From Akkermansia muciniphila (GTDB lineage: Bacteria; Verrucomicrobiota; Verrucomicrobiia; Verrucomicrobiales; Akkermansiaceae), in contig NZ_PJKB01000003.1 of assembly GCF_002884975.1 (NCBI RefSeq), forward strand, positions 1 through 64,000: a stretch of DNA of 64,000 bases. Direction: 5' to 3'. The notes under the pieces were generated by a model. That model had not been told where the DNA came from. It did no database searches and saw only the letters and a program-made list of their open reading frames with translations. A program made the translations under genes and the position numbers. This document shows, piece after piece, positions 55,201-63,257 of this stretch (within the stretch, counting starts at the first letter, position 1; each line of letters opens with the position of its first letter).

Positions 55201-56634
55201 ATGCGACCGAATCAATACATCACGCGCGCCATTCTGCTGGGGACGGCCATCACGGCTTCCTCCTGCATGATGGGCCCCGACTTCAAGCCGGTGGACATGC
55301 CCATGCCCACGGCCTTCAGAGGAGCCCCCGCGGCTACGGAGTCCATTGCAGACCTGCCCTGGTGGAAAGTCTTCAAGAACAAGGACCTCCAGGACCTCCT
55401 GACAGATACCTACAACAACAACCGCGACCTGAAGGCCACCATGGCCCGCGTGGAAAAGGCCCGCCAGTACATCACCATTACGGAAGCCCCGCTCTTCCCG
55501 TGGGCGGATTATTCCGGCTCCCTGAGCAAGGGGGCCAATTACACCAACGGCAACGTCATCCAGACCGGCGGCAATACGCTGACGCCCGGCACGATTGACG
55601 GCGGCATCTCCTGGGAACTGGACATCTGGGGCAAGACGCGCCGGATGACGGAAGCGGCCCGTGCGGATTACCTGGCTTCCGAAGAGGGACAGCGCGCCCT
55701 CATGCTTTCCCTCCTGCGCCAGGTGGCGGATTCCTACCTTCAGCTTCTCCAGCTGGACGAGCAGCTTGCCATCGTGCAAAAATCCGTGGAATCCTATTCC
55801 GAATCCCTCCGTCTGTTTGACGAACAGCTGGAAGGCCAGGTTGGGGACAGGCTCCAGGTAGCTTCCGCCAAGGCGGCACTCTCCTCCTCCCAGGCGCAGA
55901 TTCCCGCCATCCAGGCACAGATTGCCAACCTGGAAAACACCGTTTCCGTCCTGGCCGGGCGTACTCCCGGCCATATCCGCCGTTCCGGCAGCCTGCGGGA
56001 CATTGCCTATAACATCCAGGTTCCCGCCGGCATTCCCGCCTACATCCTGTCCAGAAGGCCGGACGTGCGCCAGAAGGAATACCAGTTGCGCGCAGCCAAT
56101 GCGGAAGTGGGCGTAGCCATTGCCAACTACTTCCCCACCATCTCCCTGACGGCGGCGGGCGGCCTCGCCTCCGCGGACCTGAGCCACGTGCAGGGACGCC
56201 GCAGCGGCTGGGGTATCGGAGCCAACCTGACCGGGCCCCTCTTCCAGGCGGGCAGGCTGACGGCCTCCGAGAAGGCGGCCAAGGCCGAATTCCTGGCTGC
56301 CAGCAATGATTATGAGCAGACGGTGCTGAACGCCCTGGCGGAAGTCTCCAGCACGCTGATCCAGCGGGCCAAGCTCCGCGTGATCACGTCCACCCAGTCC
56401 GAAGCCGTGGAGGCCTACCATACGGCCGTGACGCTCTCCTTTGAACGCTACCGCACCGGTCTGTCCAACTACATTGAAGTGCTGTACGCCCAGCAGAACC
56501 TGTACCCGGCACAGATCCAGCTCTCCCAGTACTATTACCAGCACGCCAGCACGCTGGTTTCCCTGTACACGGCCCTGGGCGGCGGCTGGAACATGAGTCA
56601 CAAGGCTATCATGGACGGCCCGCCCAAGCGATAA
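55201..56634 (+). CDS. outer-membrane efflux channel lipoprotein (OprM/NodT family)
   Basis: A 477-residue TolC-family channel with a lipoprotein signal (TASSCMMGPDF, Cys near 22). Repeated OEP motifs follow: PWWKVFKNKDLQDLLTDTYNNNRDL near the start and the second half copy beginning IPAYILSRRPDVRQKEYQLRAANAEVGVA. Conserved end pattern GL-SNYIEVLYAQQNLYPAQIQLSQ. It completes the pump encoded by the two genes upstream and may also serve the first RND system, which lacks a channel. Confidence 0.94.
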   Translation: MRPNQYITRAILLGTAITASSCMMGPDFKPVDMPMPTAFRGAPAATESIADLPWWKVFKNKDLQDLLTDTYNNNRDLKATMARVEKARQYITITEAPLFPWADYSGSLSKGANYTNGNVIQTGGNTLTPGTIDGGISWELDIWGKTRRMTEAARADYLASEEGQRALMLSLLRQVADSYLQLLQLDEQLAIVQKSVESYSESLRLFDEQLEGQVGDRLQVASAKAALSSSQAQIPAIQAQIANLENTVSVLAGRTPGHIRRSGSLRDIAYNIQVPAGIPAYILSRRPDVRQKEYQLRAANAEVGVAIANYFPTISLTAAGGLASADLSHVQGRRSGWGIGANLTGPLFQAGRLTASEKAAKAEFLAASNDYEQTVLNALAEVSSTLIQRAKLRVITSTQSEAVEAYHTAVTLSFERYRTGLSNYIEVLYAQQNLYPAQIQLSQYYYQHASTLVSLYTALGGGWNMSHKAIMDGPPKR

Positions 56635-56680
56635 AAAACCCTCCCCTTTCAAATCGGGAGTTTCCTTGATTGTTTTTTTC

Positions 56681-56715
56681 ATTCCCCGGCAAGTACAGCT
56701 TGCCGGGGAATTTGC
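56681..56715 (+). terminator. terminator of the tripartite pump operon
   Basis: A perfect 13-base stem ATTCCCCGGCAAG with CTTGCCGGGGAAT, 5-base loop, then TTTG. A weaker hairpin CTCCC/GGGAG with a T-rich run precedes it at about 56641-56677. Confidence 0.85.
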
Positions 56716-57322
56716 TTTCCGGTGAAGCGGGAAACGGACGGCCTTCAATCCAATCCCAGGCCACCCGCTTCTCCTGTCCCGGCAGAAGGGATTCATGAGC
56801 CTGGGACAGAAGTCTCAATGGATTATCCTCTTACCTGAGCCGCTTCATGGCTTGGGAAACATGGCGCCTCTGCCCGGCTTCTCTTTTCCCTTTCCCTGCT
56901 CCGGATTCCAGAGGCCGGAAGCAATTTTGGAGTTGATTCCAATCCAATTCATTCACCATCAAAATTCCGGGGAAGAATTCCGCCGTGTTTTTCAGGAATT
57001 AATTATCTCTGATTTTTCTATTCCATCATTACCAACAAGCCAATGCTGTTCCTACATTTACGACTGATTTTCAACGCCCTGCCGGATTCCTAATCCGCCA
57101 ACAATTAAAAATATTAACGGTAAATGCATTGTTTATCATAAAATATTGATTTTCATCAGGATTTCAAAGAACTGGTCTTTTCATAACCATTCATTTTACT
57201 ATGACTCTCTAGCATTTATCCATGTTTGCACGGAGTGGCGTTACAAGCGGATTAGGAATTCGATAAAAAAACGAATGTTCTCTTGCGGGAGAATATTTCC
57301 CTAACCTGCTACAGCAATCAAT
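56716..57322. other. 607-base region without a recognisable gene
   Basis: The left half is G+C-rich; a 90-codon frame at 56795-57067 has no homology I recognise and is probably chance. The right half (57060-57320) is strongly A+T-rich, with repeated TTTATC/ATTTATC words, and probably carries promoter and regulatory sites for the PEP-CTERM gene. I see no strong -35/-10 pair. Confidence 0.4.
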
Positions 57323-58096
57323 ATGAAGACCAAATACCTGTCCCTCCTGCTCGCCGTACTGGGAGGCGGCCTGTCCTCCGGGGCTTCCATCAACGGCCTG
57401 GATCCAGTTTATTCAAAGGATTACACCATCTATGACGGGAGCAACGGAGATACGCTGAACGTTTCCTCCCCCACTACGGTGCCCGTGCATACCGGCAGCG
57501 GAGCCACCCCATGGACGATGGCGCTGACCGTTTCCAACCTGTCCGTCACTCCGGGAACGGATACAGGCCTGCTGTTTACCTATAATACCACCTCCAATTA
57601 CAAGAATCTGGAAGGGATAGGCTTTCAGCTCACAGATTCCGGAGACCTCACCCTGTGCGCGGGAGGCTTTAACTATAATGGGGGGACTGCCGCCTCCTCC
57701 CCCTGGAAAACGCAGACGCTTTCCGGTTATTCCTCTGACCAGCCCCTCACCCTGTTTTATACTTACAATGACGGAAATGTCACCATTTCCGCCATGCTGG
57801 GCAATGATACCTCCACCCTGACCACCCTTGCCTCCCTCAGCGGCTCCGGCGTCAAATTCGGCAGCGTCTCCATGAACCAGATCAATTTCTCCGCCAAGGA
57901 CGCTTCCGGAAGCACCTGGAGCGTCCCGGACAGCGTCACGGGGAAATATACCCTGGACAACTTTGACCTGTATATGGGGGCGTTGACAGAAGACCAGATG
58001 AAAGAGTATGCCCTGAGCGCCGTTCCGGAACCGGCCGCCGCCTCTCTCGGGATGCTGGGCCTGGGCATGCTGATGATCCGCCGCCGCAGGGCCTAG
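57323..58096 (+). CDS. PEP-CTERM secreted protein (beta-sandwich, unknown function)
   Basis: A 257-residue exported protein. Signal peptide residues 1-20 (ending LSSGAS), then a beta-rich Ser/Thr/Gly domain resembling LamG/concanavalin-like sandwiches (blocks such as PWTMALTVSNLSV, GIGFQLTDSGDLTLCAGG, YTLDNFDLYMGALT). The PEP-CTERM sorting tail is VPEPAAASLGMLGLGMLMIRRRRA: Pro-Glu-Pro, hydrophobic helix, basic end. PEP-CTERM proteins are processed by exosortases (not in this window) and often go to the cell surface or matrix. A terminator follows, so it is transcribed apart from the next gene. Confidence 0.8.
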   Translation: MKTKYLSLLLAVLGGGLSSGASINGLDPVYSKDYTIYDGSNGDTLNVSSPTTVPVHTGSGATPWTMALTVSNLSVTPGTDTGLLFTYNTTSNYKNLEGIGFQLTDSGDLTLCAGGFNYNGGTAASSPWKTQTLSGYSSDQPLTLFYTYNDGNVTISAMLGNDTSTLTTLASLSGSGVKFGSVSMNQINFSAKDASGSTWSVPDSVTGKYTLDNFDLYMGALTEDQMKEYALSAVPEPAAASLGMLGLGMLMIRRRRA

Positions 58097-58110
58097 CCCC
58101 TTCCCGTCCA

Positions 58111-58145
58111 CGGCCATCCCGCCCCATTCAGGGATGGCCGTTTTC
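58111..58145 (+). terminator. terminator between the two PEP-CTERM genes
   Basis: Perfect 10-base stem CGGCCATCCC with GGGATGGCCG, 10-base loop, then TTTTC. Confidence 0.85.
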
Positions 58146-58191
58146 ATTTGCCCTTTTTCAAACATCCGTTTACTTTTCTTTATTTGCCTTC

Positions 58192-61100
58192 ATGAAAACC
58201 AGGCTTCCTCTCTCCCTGCTTGCCTTCCTGCTGGCGGCCATCCCCTCCGCCACCGCCGCTCCCGCCGGAACGGACCTGGGAAACGTCATGTACGTGGGGG
58301 ATTCCATCACCCACGGCGTTAATGGCGGCTCCTACCGTTGGGCCCTTCACAAGATATTTGCGGACAACGGCATTTCCTACAACGCGGAAGGCGTGAAAAC
58401 CGGAAATTATTCCGGAGGAGTTACACCCGGAACGTCCTATGGCGGACAGTCCTTCAATAACGAACATTCTTCCCAGGCGAGCGCAAGAGCCTGGGAAATA
58501 TCCGGCAGGAAAAACGGGAGCAGGTTTGACGGTTCCAACATCTCCAACTGGCTGGGGCTTTCAGATACCAAGGCAAACGGAGCCACCTACCAGGGCCAGA
58601 CCTTCACGGGAACAGCCGCTCCGGATACTTTCTTCCTGATGATCGGCACCAATGATCTCCTGTCCGACGGGAACAACGCCACCCTGGGCGACCGTCTTGA
58701 TTCAGTGACCCAGAACCTTCTGGAGGACATGGACGCCATCGTGGACACCATGCACGCCTCCAACAGCAGCGCGAACGTGATCGTTCTCACCATTCCCTGC
58801 TGGACCCAGCATTCCAACGGTAATTCGGACGCCACCCACCGGGCGGTGGAGGCTTACAATTCCTCCCTGAATTCCTGGGGACAGTCCAAACCGGGCGTCA
58901 CGGTCATTGACGTCAACAAGGGCATCATTGACGTGGCCTCCTCCACGCCGTTCTACGGCGTGCGGTCCATGTTCAACAATCCCACAGCGGACGGACTCCA
59001 TCCCAACGCCCAGGGAGACCTGCTCATGGCGGGCAACATCGCCAAAGCCCTGGGCTATGCGGGCCGCTCCGCCGGACAGGTGCGCCGGGACGCCGGGGAA
59101 ATGGCCGTCAATTTCCACCAGGGTGGAGAAACGCCCGCATGGTCCGGAGTGCAGGACCTGGCAAATGCGGGGTTTTCCGCCTCCAACGTTGCCGTGAGCG
59201 CGGAAGGCATCAGCCTGGGCCAGGCGGGGATAAGCTCCATTTCCCGGACATGGACGGAGGGGACGAGTCTGAAAAACGGCTTTACCTTTGATTTCAAACT
59301 GGTTCTGGGGGATGGTGGATCAAACGGCTGGAATATCACGGACCAGTTCAGCGTGAGCCTGGGGAACGGCTCCTTTTACGGCACGCTCAACATTAATGAG
59401 GCCTATATCAAATGGGGGGATACCATCCTGTATTCCCTGGACATGTCCGCCAATACGGAAAACCTGCGCCTGGCGTACGTCACGGGTAATGAACAGGAAG
59501 GCTTGAAAGGCGGCTATTACGTCTGGCTGGGGGATATGCTGATCGGGGAAGCGCTTTCCGTCACTTCCGGTTCCGGCTGCAACGGCGTCATCATCCAATA
59601 TGACGGCCGCGGCAACGCCATTCTGAAGGACCTGTCCATGGACGGAACGGGGTCGTATGCCCCAACCACTTCCGGGCTGGTCAATGAAAACAACGCCTTT
59701 GTTTCCGCCGGAGCGGATGCCGGGGGCTCCTCGAGCACTCCGGAAGGCAATATCGCCTGGCCGGAAACGGGCTTCACCCATACTGCCGCCAACCAGAACT
59801 GTTCCGGCGCCTTCAATGCGCGCGCCGCGGCGGATTCCTCCGCCGGTACCGCCGGAAACTCCGTGGGCGTTACCATCGCCTCCGGAAACGCCGCGTATAT
59901 TTATGCCAACAGCGGCAATTATACGGGAGACGTCTGGCTGACCATCGCCCATGAAGGGCAGGCTTCCTCCTGGTACGCGGCCCATGGAGCCTCCGGCACG
60001 CTTGACGGAAATGCCGGCCTTCGCTTCACGGATACCGCCTCAGGCGGGGGCACCGTCTTCGGCGCCGTGAACAGCGGCAGCGTTACGGGAAACGTCTATC
60101 TGGAATTCTCCGCGGAAAACGCCGCCTTCGGCACCTTCACCAGCACGAATGCCTCCTCCGTGGTAGGTTCCTATGCCACGGACATCATGGGGAATGTGGA
60201 TATTGTGGTTAACTCCGGCACCTTCTCCAGCCAGATCATGGGCGGTATCTACACCAATGCGCAAAATGCCACCACAACCATTGGCGGGGCCACCAGCGTT
60301 TACATTAACGGAGGGACCGTCAGCGGGGACGTGGTGGGCGGCGGCCTGGCAGGAGCCATTTCCGGCGGCTCCAACGCCACCGTTACAGGCGGCGTCATCA
60401 GCGGTTCCGTTTACGGCGCAGGCAAGGGAGGCGCCATCTTGCAGGGAAGCAATGTGCGCGTTACGGGCGGTACGGTCAGGGGGAACATTTACGCCGGGGG
60501 GTCCGGCGGGAGCGTGCAGGGGGATACGTCCGTCACCGTGTCAGGAAACTCCGCCACGCTCCGCAACGGGGACGCCTGGGGAAGCATTTCCGGAGGCGGT
60601 TCCGGCGGTACGGTTACGGGAAACTCCGTCGTGCACATCCAGGATCTTTCTTCCGGCACCTCCGCGTACGGTTTTGACAAGTATGCCGGAACCATCAGCG
60701 GCGGCACGAATGTGAGCGGTACCAGAACCCTGGTGCTGGACCACGTGACCGTAGGGCATTTCCAGGCCTCCCTGGCTGATTTCACGCATGTCTCCGTGGT
60801 CAACCATACCAATACCGCGCTGGATTCCCTGGGCGGAGCGCTCACCGTGACCATGGAGGCCGGAAGCAGCCTGGTCGTAAACGGAGTTTCCGGCCTGACC
60901 ACGCTCATCCTGGGGGAACATGCCTCCCTGACGCTTCAGGGGCTTACCGCGGACATGGTCATCGTGGACATCACGGGAACCAGCAACTACACGCTTTCCC
61001 TGACGGAAATTCCCGCCAATCCGGACAACATTAAATTCCTGAATGACGGCGTTCTGTATGATGCGGTCATGTCCACGGACCCCCAAGCCAATTCCGCCAT

Positions 61101-61197
61101 GGTCTTCGCCCAGGTTCCGGAACCGGGCAGCGCCTCCCTGGGACTGGCCGGGCTGGCCTTCCTCCTGTGGCGGCGGCGCAGAAAAATGTTCCATTAA
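58192..61197 (+). CDS. giant PEP-CTERM protein: SGNH hydrolase plus repeat passenger
   Basis: A 1001-residue exported protein. Signal peptide 1-22, then an SGNH/GDSL esterase domain to ~290: nucleophile Ser38 in VGDSITHG, block III Asn154 in IGTNDLL, and the Asp267/His270 pair in DGLHPN. A sandwich-like domain with AYIKWGDTILYSL follows (~300-470). From ~500 there are repeated short beta motifs (VNSGTFSSQIMGG, VYINGGTVSGDVVGGG, NVRVTGGTVRGNIYAGG) as in autotransporter beta-helices. The end is VPEPGSASLGLAGLAFLLWRRRRK, a PEP-CTERM tail. The chain thus combines an esterase with an adhesin-like stalk. A deacetylase on O-acetylated sialic acids or xylan-like sugars is possible, not shown. Confidence 0.88.
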   Translation: MKTRLPLSLLAFLLAAIPSATAAPAGTDLGNVMYVGDSITHGVNGGSYRWALHKIFADNGISYNAEGVKTGNYSGGVTPGTSYGGQSFNNEHSSQASARAWEISGRKNGSRFDGSNISNWLGLSDTKANGATYQGQTFTGTAAPDTFFLMIGTNDLLSDGNNATLGDRLDSVTQNLLEDMDAIVDTMHASNSSANVIVLTIPCWTQHSNGNSDATHRAVEAYNSSLNSWGQSKPGVTVIDVNKGIIDVASSTPFYGVRSMFNNPTADGLHPNAQGDLLMAGNIAKALGYAGRSAGQVRRDAGEMAVNFHQGGETPAWSGVQDLANAGFSASNVAVSAEGISLGQAGISSISRTWTEGTSLKNGFTFDFKLVLGDGGSNGWNITDQFSVSLGNGSFYGTLNINEAYIKWGDTILYSLDMSANTENLRLAYVTGNEQEGLKGGYYVWLGDMLIGEALSVTSGSGCNGVIIQYDGRGNAILKDLSMDGTGSYAPTTSGLVNENNAFVSAGADAGGSSSTPEGNIAWPETGFTHTAANQNCSGAFNARAAADSSAGTAGNSVGVTIASGNAAYIYANSGNYTGDVWLTIAHEGQASSWYAAHGASGTLDGNAGLRFTDTASGGGTVFGAVNSGSVTGNVYLEFSAENAAFGTFTSTNASSVVGSYATDIMGNVDIVVNSGTFSSQIMGGIYTNAQNATTTIGGATSVYINGGTVSGDVVGGGLAGAISGGSNATVTGGVISGSVYGAGKGGAILQGSNVRVTGGTVRGNIYAGGSGGSVQGDTSVTVSGNSATLRNGDAWGSISGGGSGGTVTGNSVVHIQDLSSGTSAYGFDKYAGTISGGTNVSGTRTLVLDHVTVGHFQASLADFTHVSVVNHTNTALDSLGGALTVTMEAGSSLVVNGVSGLTTLILGEHASLTLQGLTADMVIVDITGTSNYTLSLTEIPANPDNIKFLNDGVLYDAVMSTDPQANSAMVFAQVPEPGSASLGLAGLAFLLWRRRRKMFH

Positions 61198-61233
61198 CGG
61201 CCCTTTGTTTTCTTCAGGCCCTGATGGAAAAAA

Positions 61234-61267
61234 GAAGCCCCCGCGGCACAACGCCCGCGGGGGCTTC
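61234..61267. terminator. bidirectional terminator
   Basis: A 13-base perfect stem GAAGCCCCCGCGG/CCGCGGGGGCTTC around a ~8-base loop, with A-rich sequence on its left side. It separates the convergent PEP-CTERM gene and the Nudix-like gene. Confidence 0.8.
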
Positions 61268-61338
61268 CCATTGATCGTTATGTCCGGCCTGGAAGAGGGG
61301 TATTGCGGCCCTCTCCGGTGCTCCATGGACGGAGCCCC

Positions 61339-61959
61339 TCAGGACTCCCTGTTTTTAAACAATTCCAGCGCAAGCTGGGACCAGGTTTCCAGCTTGTCAA
61401 ACAGCTCCCCGGACAACTCCTCCGGCGCCGCAAAGCGGAGATTGGCCAGCGCGGCTTCATTCGCGCGCACCCGGTCCGTATCCAGCTCAAACAGGTGGAC
61501 GATGCCCAGATGCACGGCGCCCACGTCATTGGAATCATCATTAATCACGCCAAGCACCCGCTGGGTGCAGCCACCGTCAATGACCAGTTCCTCCCGGATT
61601 TCACGCTCCACTCCGGCCAGGTAGGTTGAAACGTCGTCATGGCCGGACTGGCGGTCTACCGGATTGATATGGCCGCCGATGCCGATGGAGCCCTTGTCAT
61701 GCAGGCGGGCCTCCCCGCCGGAGCCGCCGCGCGTGTAATGCAGAATGCGGCCCTGGTGGCAGAAAATGGCGTAGGCGATGATCTGCTTGTGGGAAGAGTC
61801 GTTTTCCGCCGCTTCCCGGTCCATGAAGGAGGACACTCCCGGCTTCATGAATGCATTCAGATACTTTTCTCCGCCTTCCCGGTAGCCCTGGAAATACCCT
61901 GCCTCCTCAAAGGCGGCGCGGGGGACCACCAGAACCTGTTCTCCATGGTAACGTGACAT
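61339..61959 (-). CDS. Nudix-fold hydrolase (phosphoesterase-like)
   Basis: A 206-residue protein. N-terminal ~55 residues (VLVVPRAAFEEAGYFQGYREG and an SSFMDREAAE) precede a Nudix core: YAIFCHQGRILHYTRG, then GSIGIGGHINP (90-100) and REIREEL (119-125) as the catalytic end. Between them the box is stretched by ~12 residues (QSGHDDVSTYL), so the classic GX5EX7REUXEE spacing is not kept. This form occurs in a family annotated as phosphoesterase or Nudix in several Gram-negatives. Substrate unknown. Acidic residues at 119-124 look catalytic. Confidence 0.75.
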   Translation of the reverse strand: MSRYHGEQVLVVPRAAFEEAGYFQGYREGGEKYLNAFMKPGVSSFMDREAAENDSSHKQIIAYAIFCHQGRILHYTRGGSGGEARLHDKGSIGIGGHINPVDRQSGHDDVSTYLAGVEREIREELVIDGGCTQRVLGVINDDSNDVGAVHLGIVHLFELDTDRVRANEAALANLRFAAPEELSGELFDKLETWSQLALELFKNRES

Positions 61960-62057
61960 GGAAGTACCCTACCCGTTTTGCCCCCGCGCTCAATAAAAAA
62001 GGCGCGGAAACGGCAAATTTGCGGCCGTTCCGGAGCGGCCATGAACGGCTTTCCACC

Positions 62058-62597
62058 TCAGGAAATATCCCGTACTTCCACGCCGTGGTTTCGGAACCTG
62101 CTCAGGATGCTTGCCAGCTCCTCCTTGCTCATGAGCTGAATCGGCAGCCACAGCACCAGCTTTTTCCCAAACAGGAACAGCAGGGCGTGGCGCGTCCTGC
62201 ACAGGGTGGTGAAGCGGTCATAGGGAATGTTCATGGGCTCAACGCCCTTGCTGGAAAAAGTCATGTAATCCTCGTGAAAAACGTAATCCTTCTCCTGGTG
62301 GTACATGGGCACCTTCTTGTTGGCGGCCAGAGCGGCCTTCGCCAGGAAGGGGACGTAGAACCAGGACAGGATGATCGCCATCAGCGCCCCGGCAAGGGAG
62401 AGCCATGCAAAGATGGGCAGCGGACGCAGGGAAAAGGAGTACAGCGTCATCAGTACAAAGAAGGCGGTAATGGATAAATCCAGGGGCTTCTTCCACTTGG
62501 GGCGCACCGTATTGTACCACATCACCAGCACCTGGGTGGCCAGGCGGTCGGACGGAACGGGCTTGACGAGTTTGATGACCTCTGAATCCTGCATCAT
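62058..62597 (-). CDS. YcxB-like two-helix membrane protein
   Basis: A 179-residue protein: a short cytoplasmic N-terminus, two adjacent hydrophobic helices (about 42-60 and 64-84), then a C-terminal YcxB-like beta domain with DYVFHEDYMTFSSKG, NIPYDRFTTLCRT and LFLFGKKLVLWLPI. The second Met is only one codon further, so the start is uncertain by 3 bases. Function of this family is unknown. It lies opposite in direction to the EIIA gene. Confidence 0.65.
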   Translation of the reverse strand: MMQDSEVIKLVKPVPSDRLATQVLVMWYNTVRPKWKKPLDLSITAFFVLMTLYSFSLRPLPIFAWLSLAGALMAIILSWFYVPFLAKAALAANKKVPMYHQEKDYVFHEDYMTFSSKGVEPMNIPYDRFTTLCRTRHALLFLFGKKLVLWLPIQLMSKEELASILSRFRNHGVEVRDIS

Positions 62598-62813
62598 GGC
62601 GGCAGGGTAGCTTCATTCCCGCGGAAGAGAAAGCCTAAAAACAGGCCGTTCCGCCACGTTTGCGGCAAAACGGCCACGCCTGGAAGGGCCTTCCCCCATT
62701 TTCCCCGCCCCAATTCTCCGGGAAAGCGTCCTTCCCCGTCCGCAGACCAGAATTTCCTTGATAATCAGGGCTCCCTTCATAGAATTAAAAGCCAAAAGCC
62801 TTTAGCAGATCCG

Positions 62814-63257
62814 GTGGCAGACAATCTTCAAATTCACGTACGCACGTTCCAGCCCTCAACCACTCAGGAACAGGCTCTGGAAACCTTGACGGATTCCATG
62901 GCGGAAGTCCTTGACGAACGCCAGCTAAGGCATATCAAGAATGCCGTCCTCCTGCGCGAGGAAACGCAAACCACCTACCTGGACCACGGTCTGGCCGTAC
63001 CCCACGGACGCACCAGCGCCCTGGATTCCATGCAGGTTACCGTGGGCCTCAGCCCGGAAGGCATCCTCTGGCCGGACGATGCCCGCCACGCCCACCTCAT
63101 CGTCATGCTGGGCGTTCCCACCGCCATGGTGACCGGCTACCTGACCACCATGCAGAAGCTGCTGCGGTGGCATAAAAACGCTCCTCTGGGCCCCAACGGG
63201 GAATGGACGGGAGATGAAGCCAGCCTGCTGGCGTCCCTTCAACAAGCCCTGCAATGA
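62814..63257 (+). CDS. PTS EIIA-like protein (fructose/nitrogen type), GTG start
   Basis: A 147-residue EIIA-2 domain. The expected phosphorylation residue is His64 in GLAVPHGRTSAL, preceded by VLLREETQTTYLDHG. The typical helix ends LLASLQQAL. The start is GTG at 62814; no ATG is near and no strong ribosome site is visible, so the start is moderately certain. No EIIB or EIIC genes are near, so it may be a regulatory EIIA of the PtsN kind. Its stop overlaps the ClC start by 4 bases (ATGA), which implies translational coupling with the transporter. Confidence 0.82.
   Translation: MADNLQIHVRTFQPSTTQEQALETLTDSMAEVLDERQLRHIKNAVLLREETQTTYLDHGLAVPHGRTSALDSMQVTVGLSPEGILWPDDARHAHLIVMLGVPTAMVTGYLTTMQKLLRWHKNAPLGPNGEWTGDEASLLASLQQALQ

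Noticed and set aside
60200-60660. Repeated Gly-rich units considered as a possible repeat array
   Set aside because: The repetition is at protein level in a beta-helix passenger; there are no constant DNA repeats with unique spacers, so not CRISPR. No CRISPR array was seen in the window.
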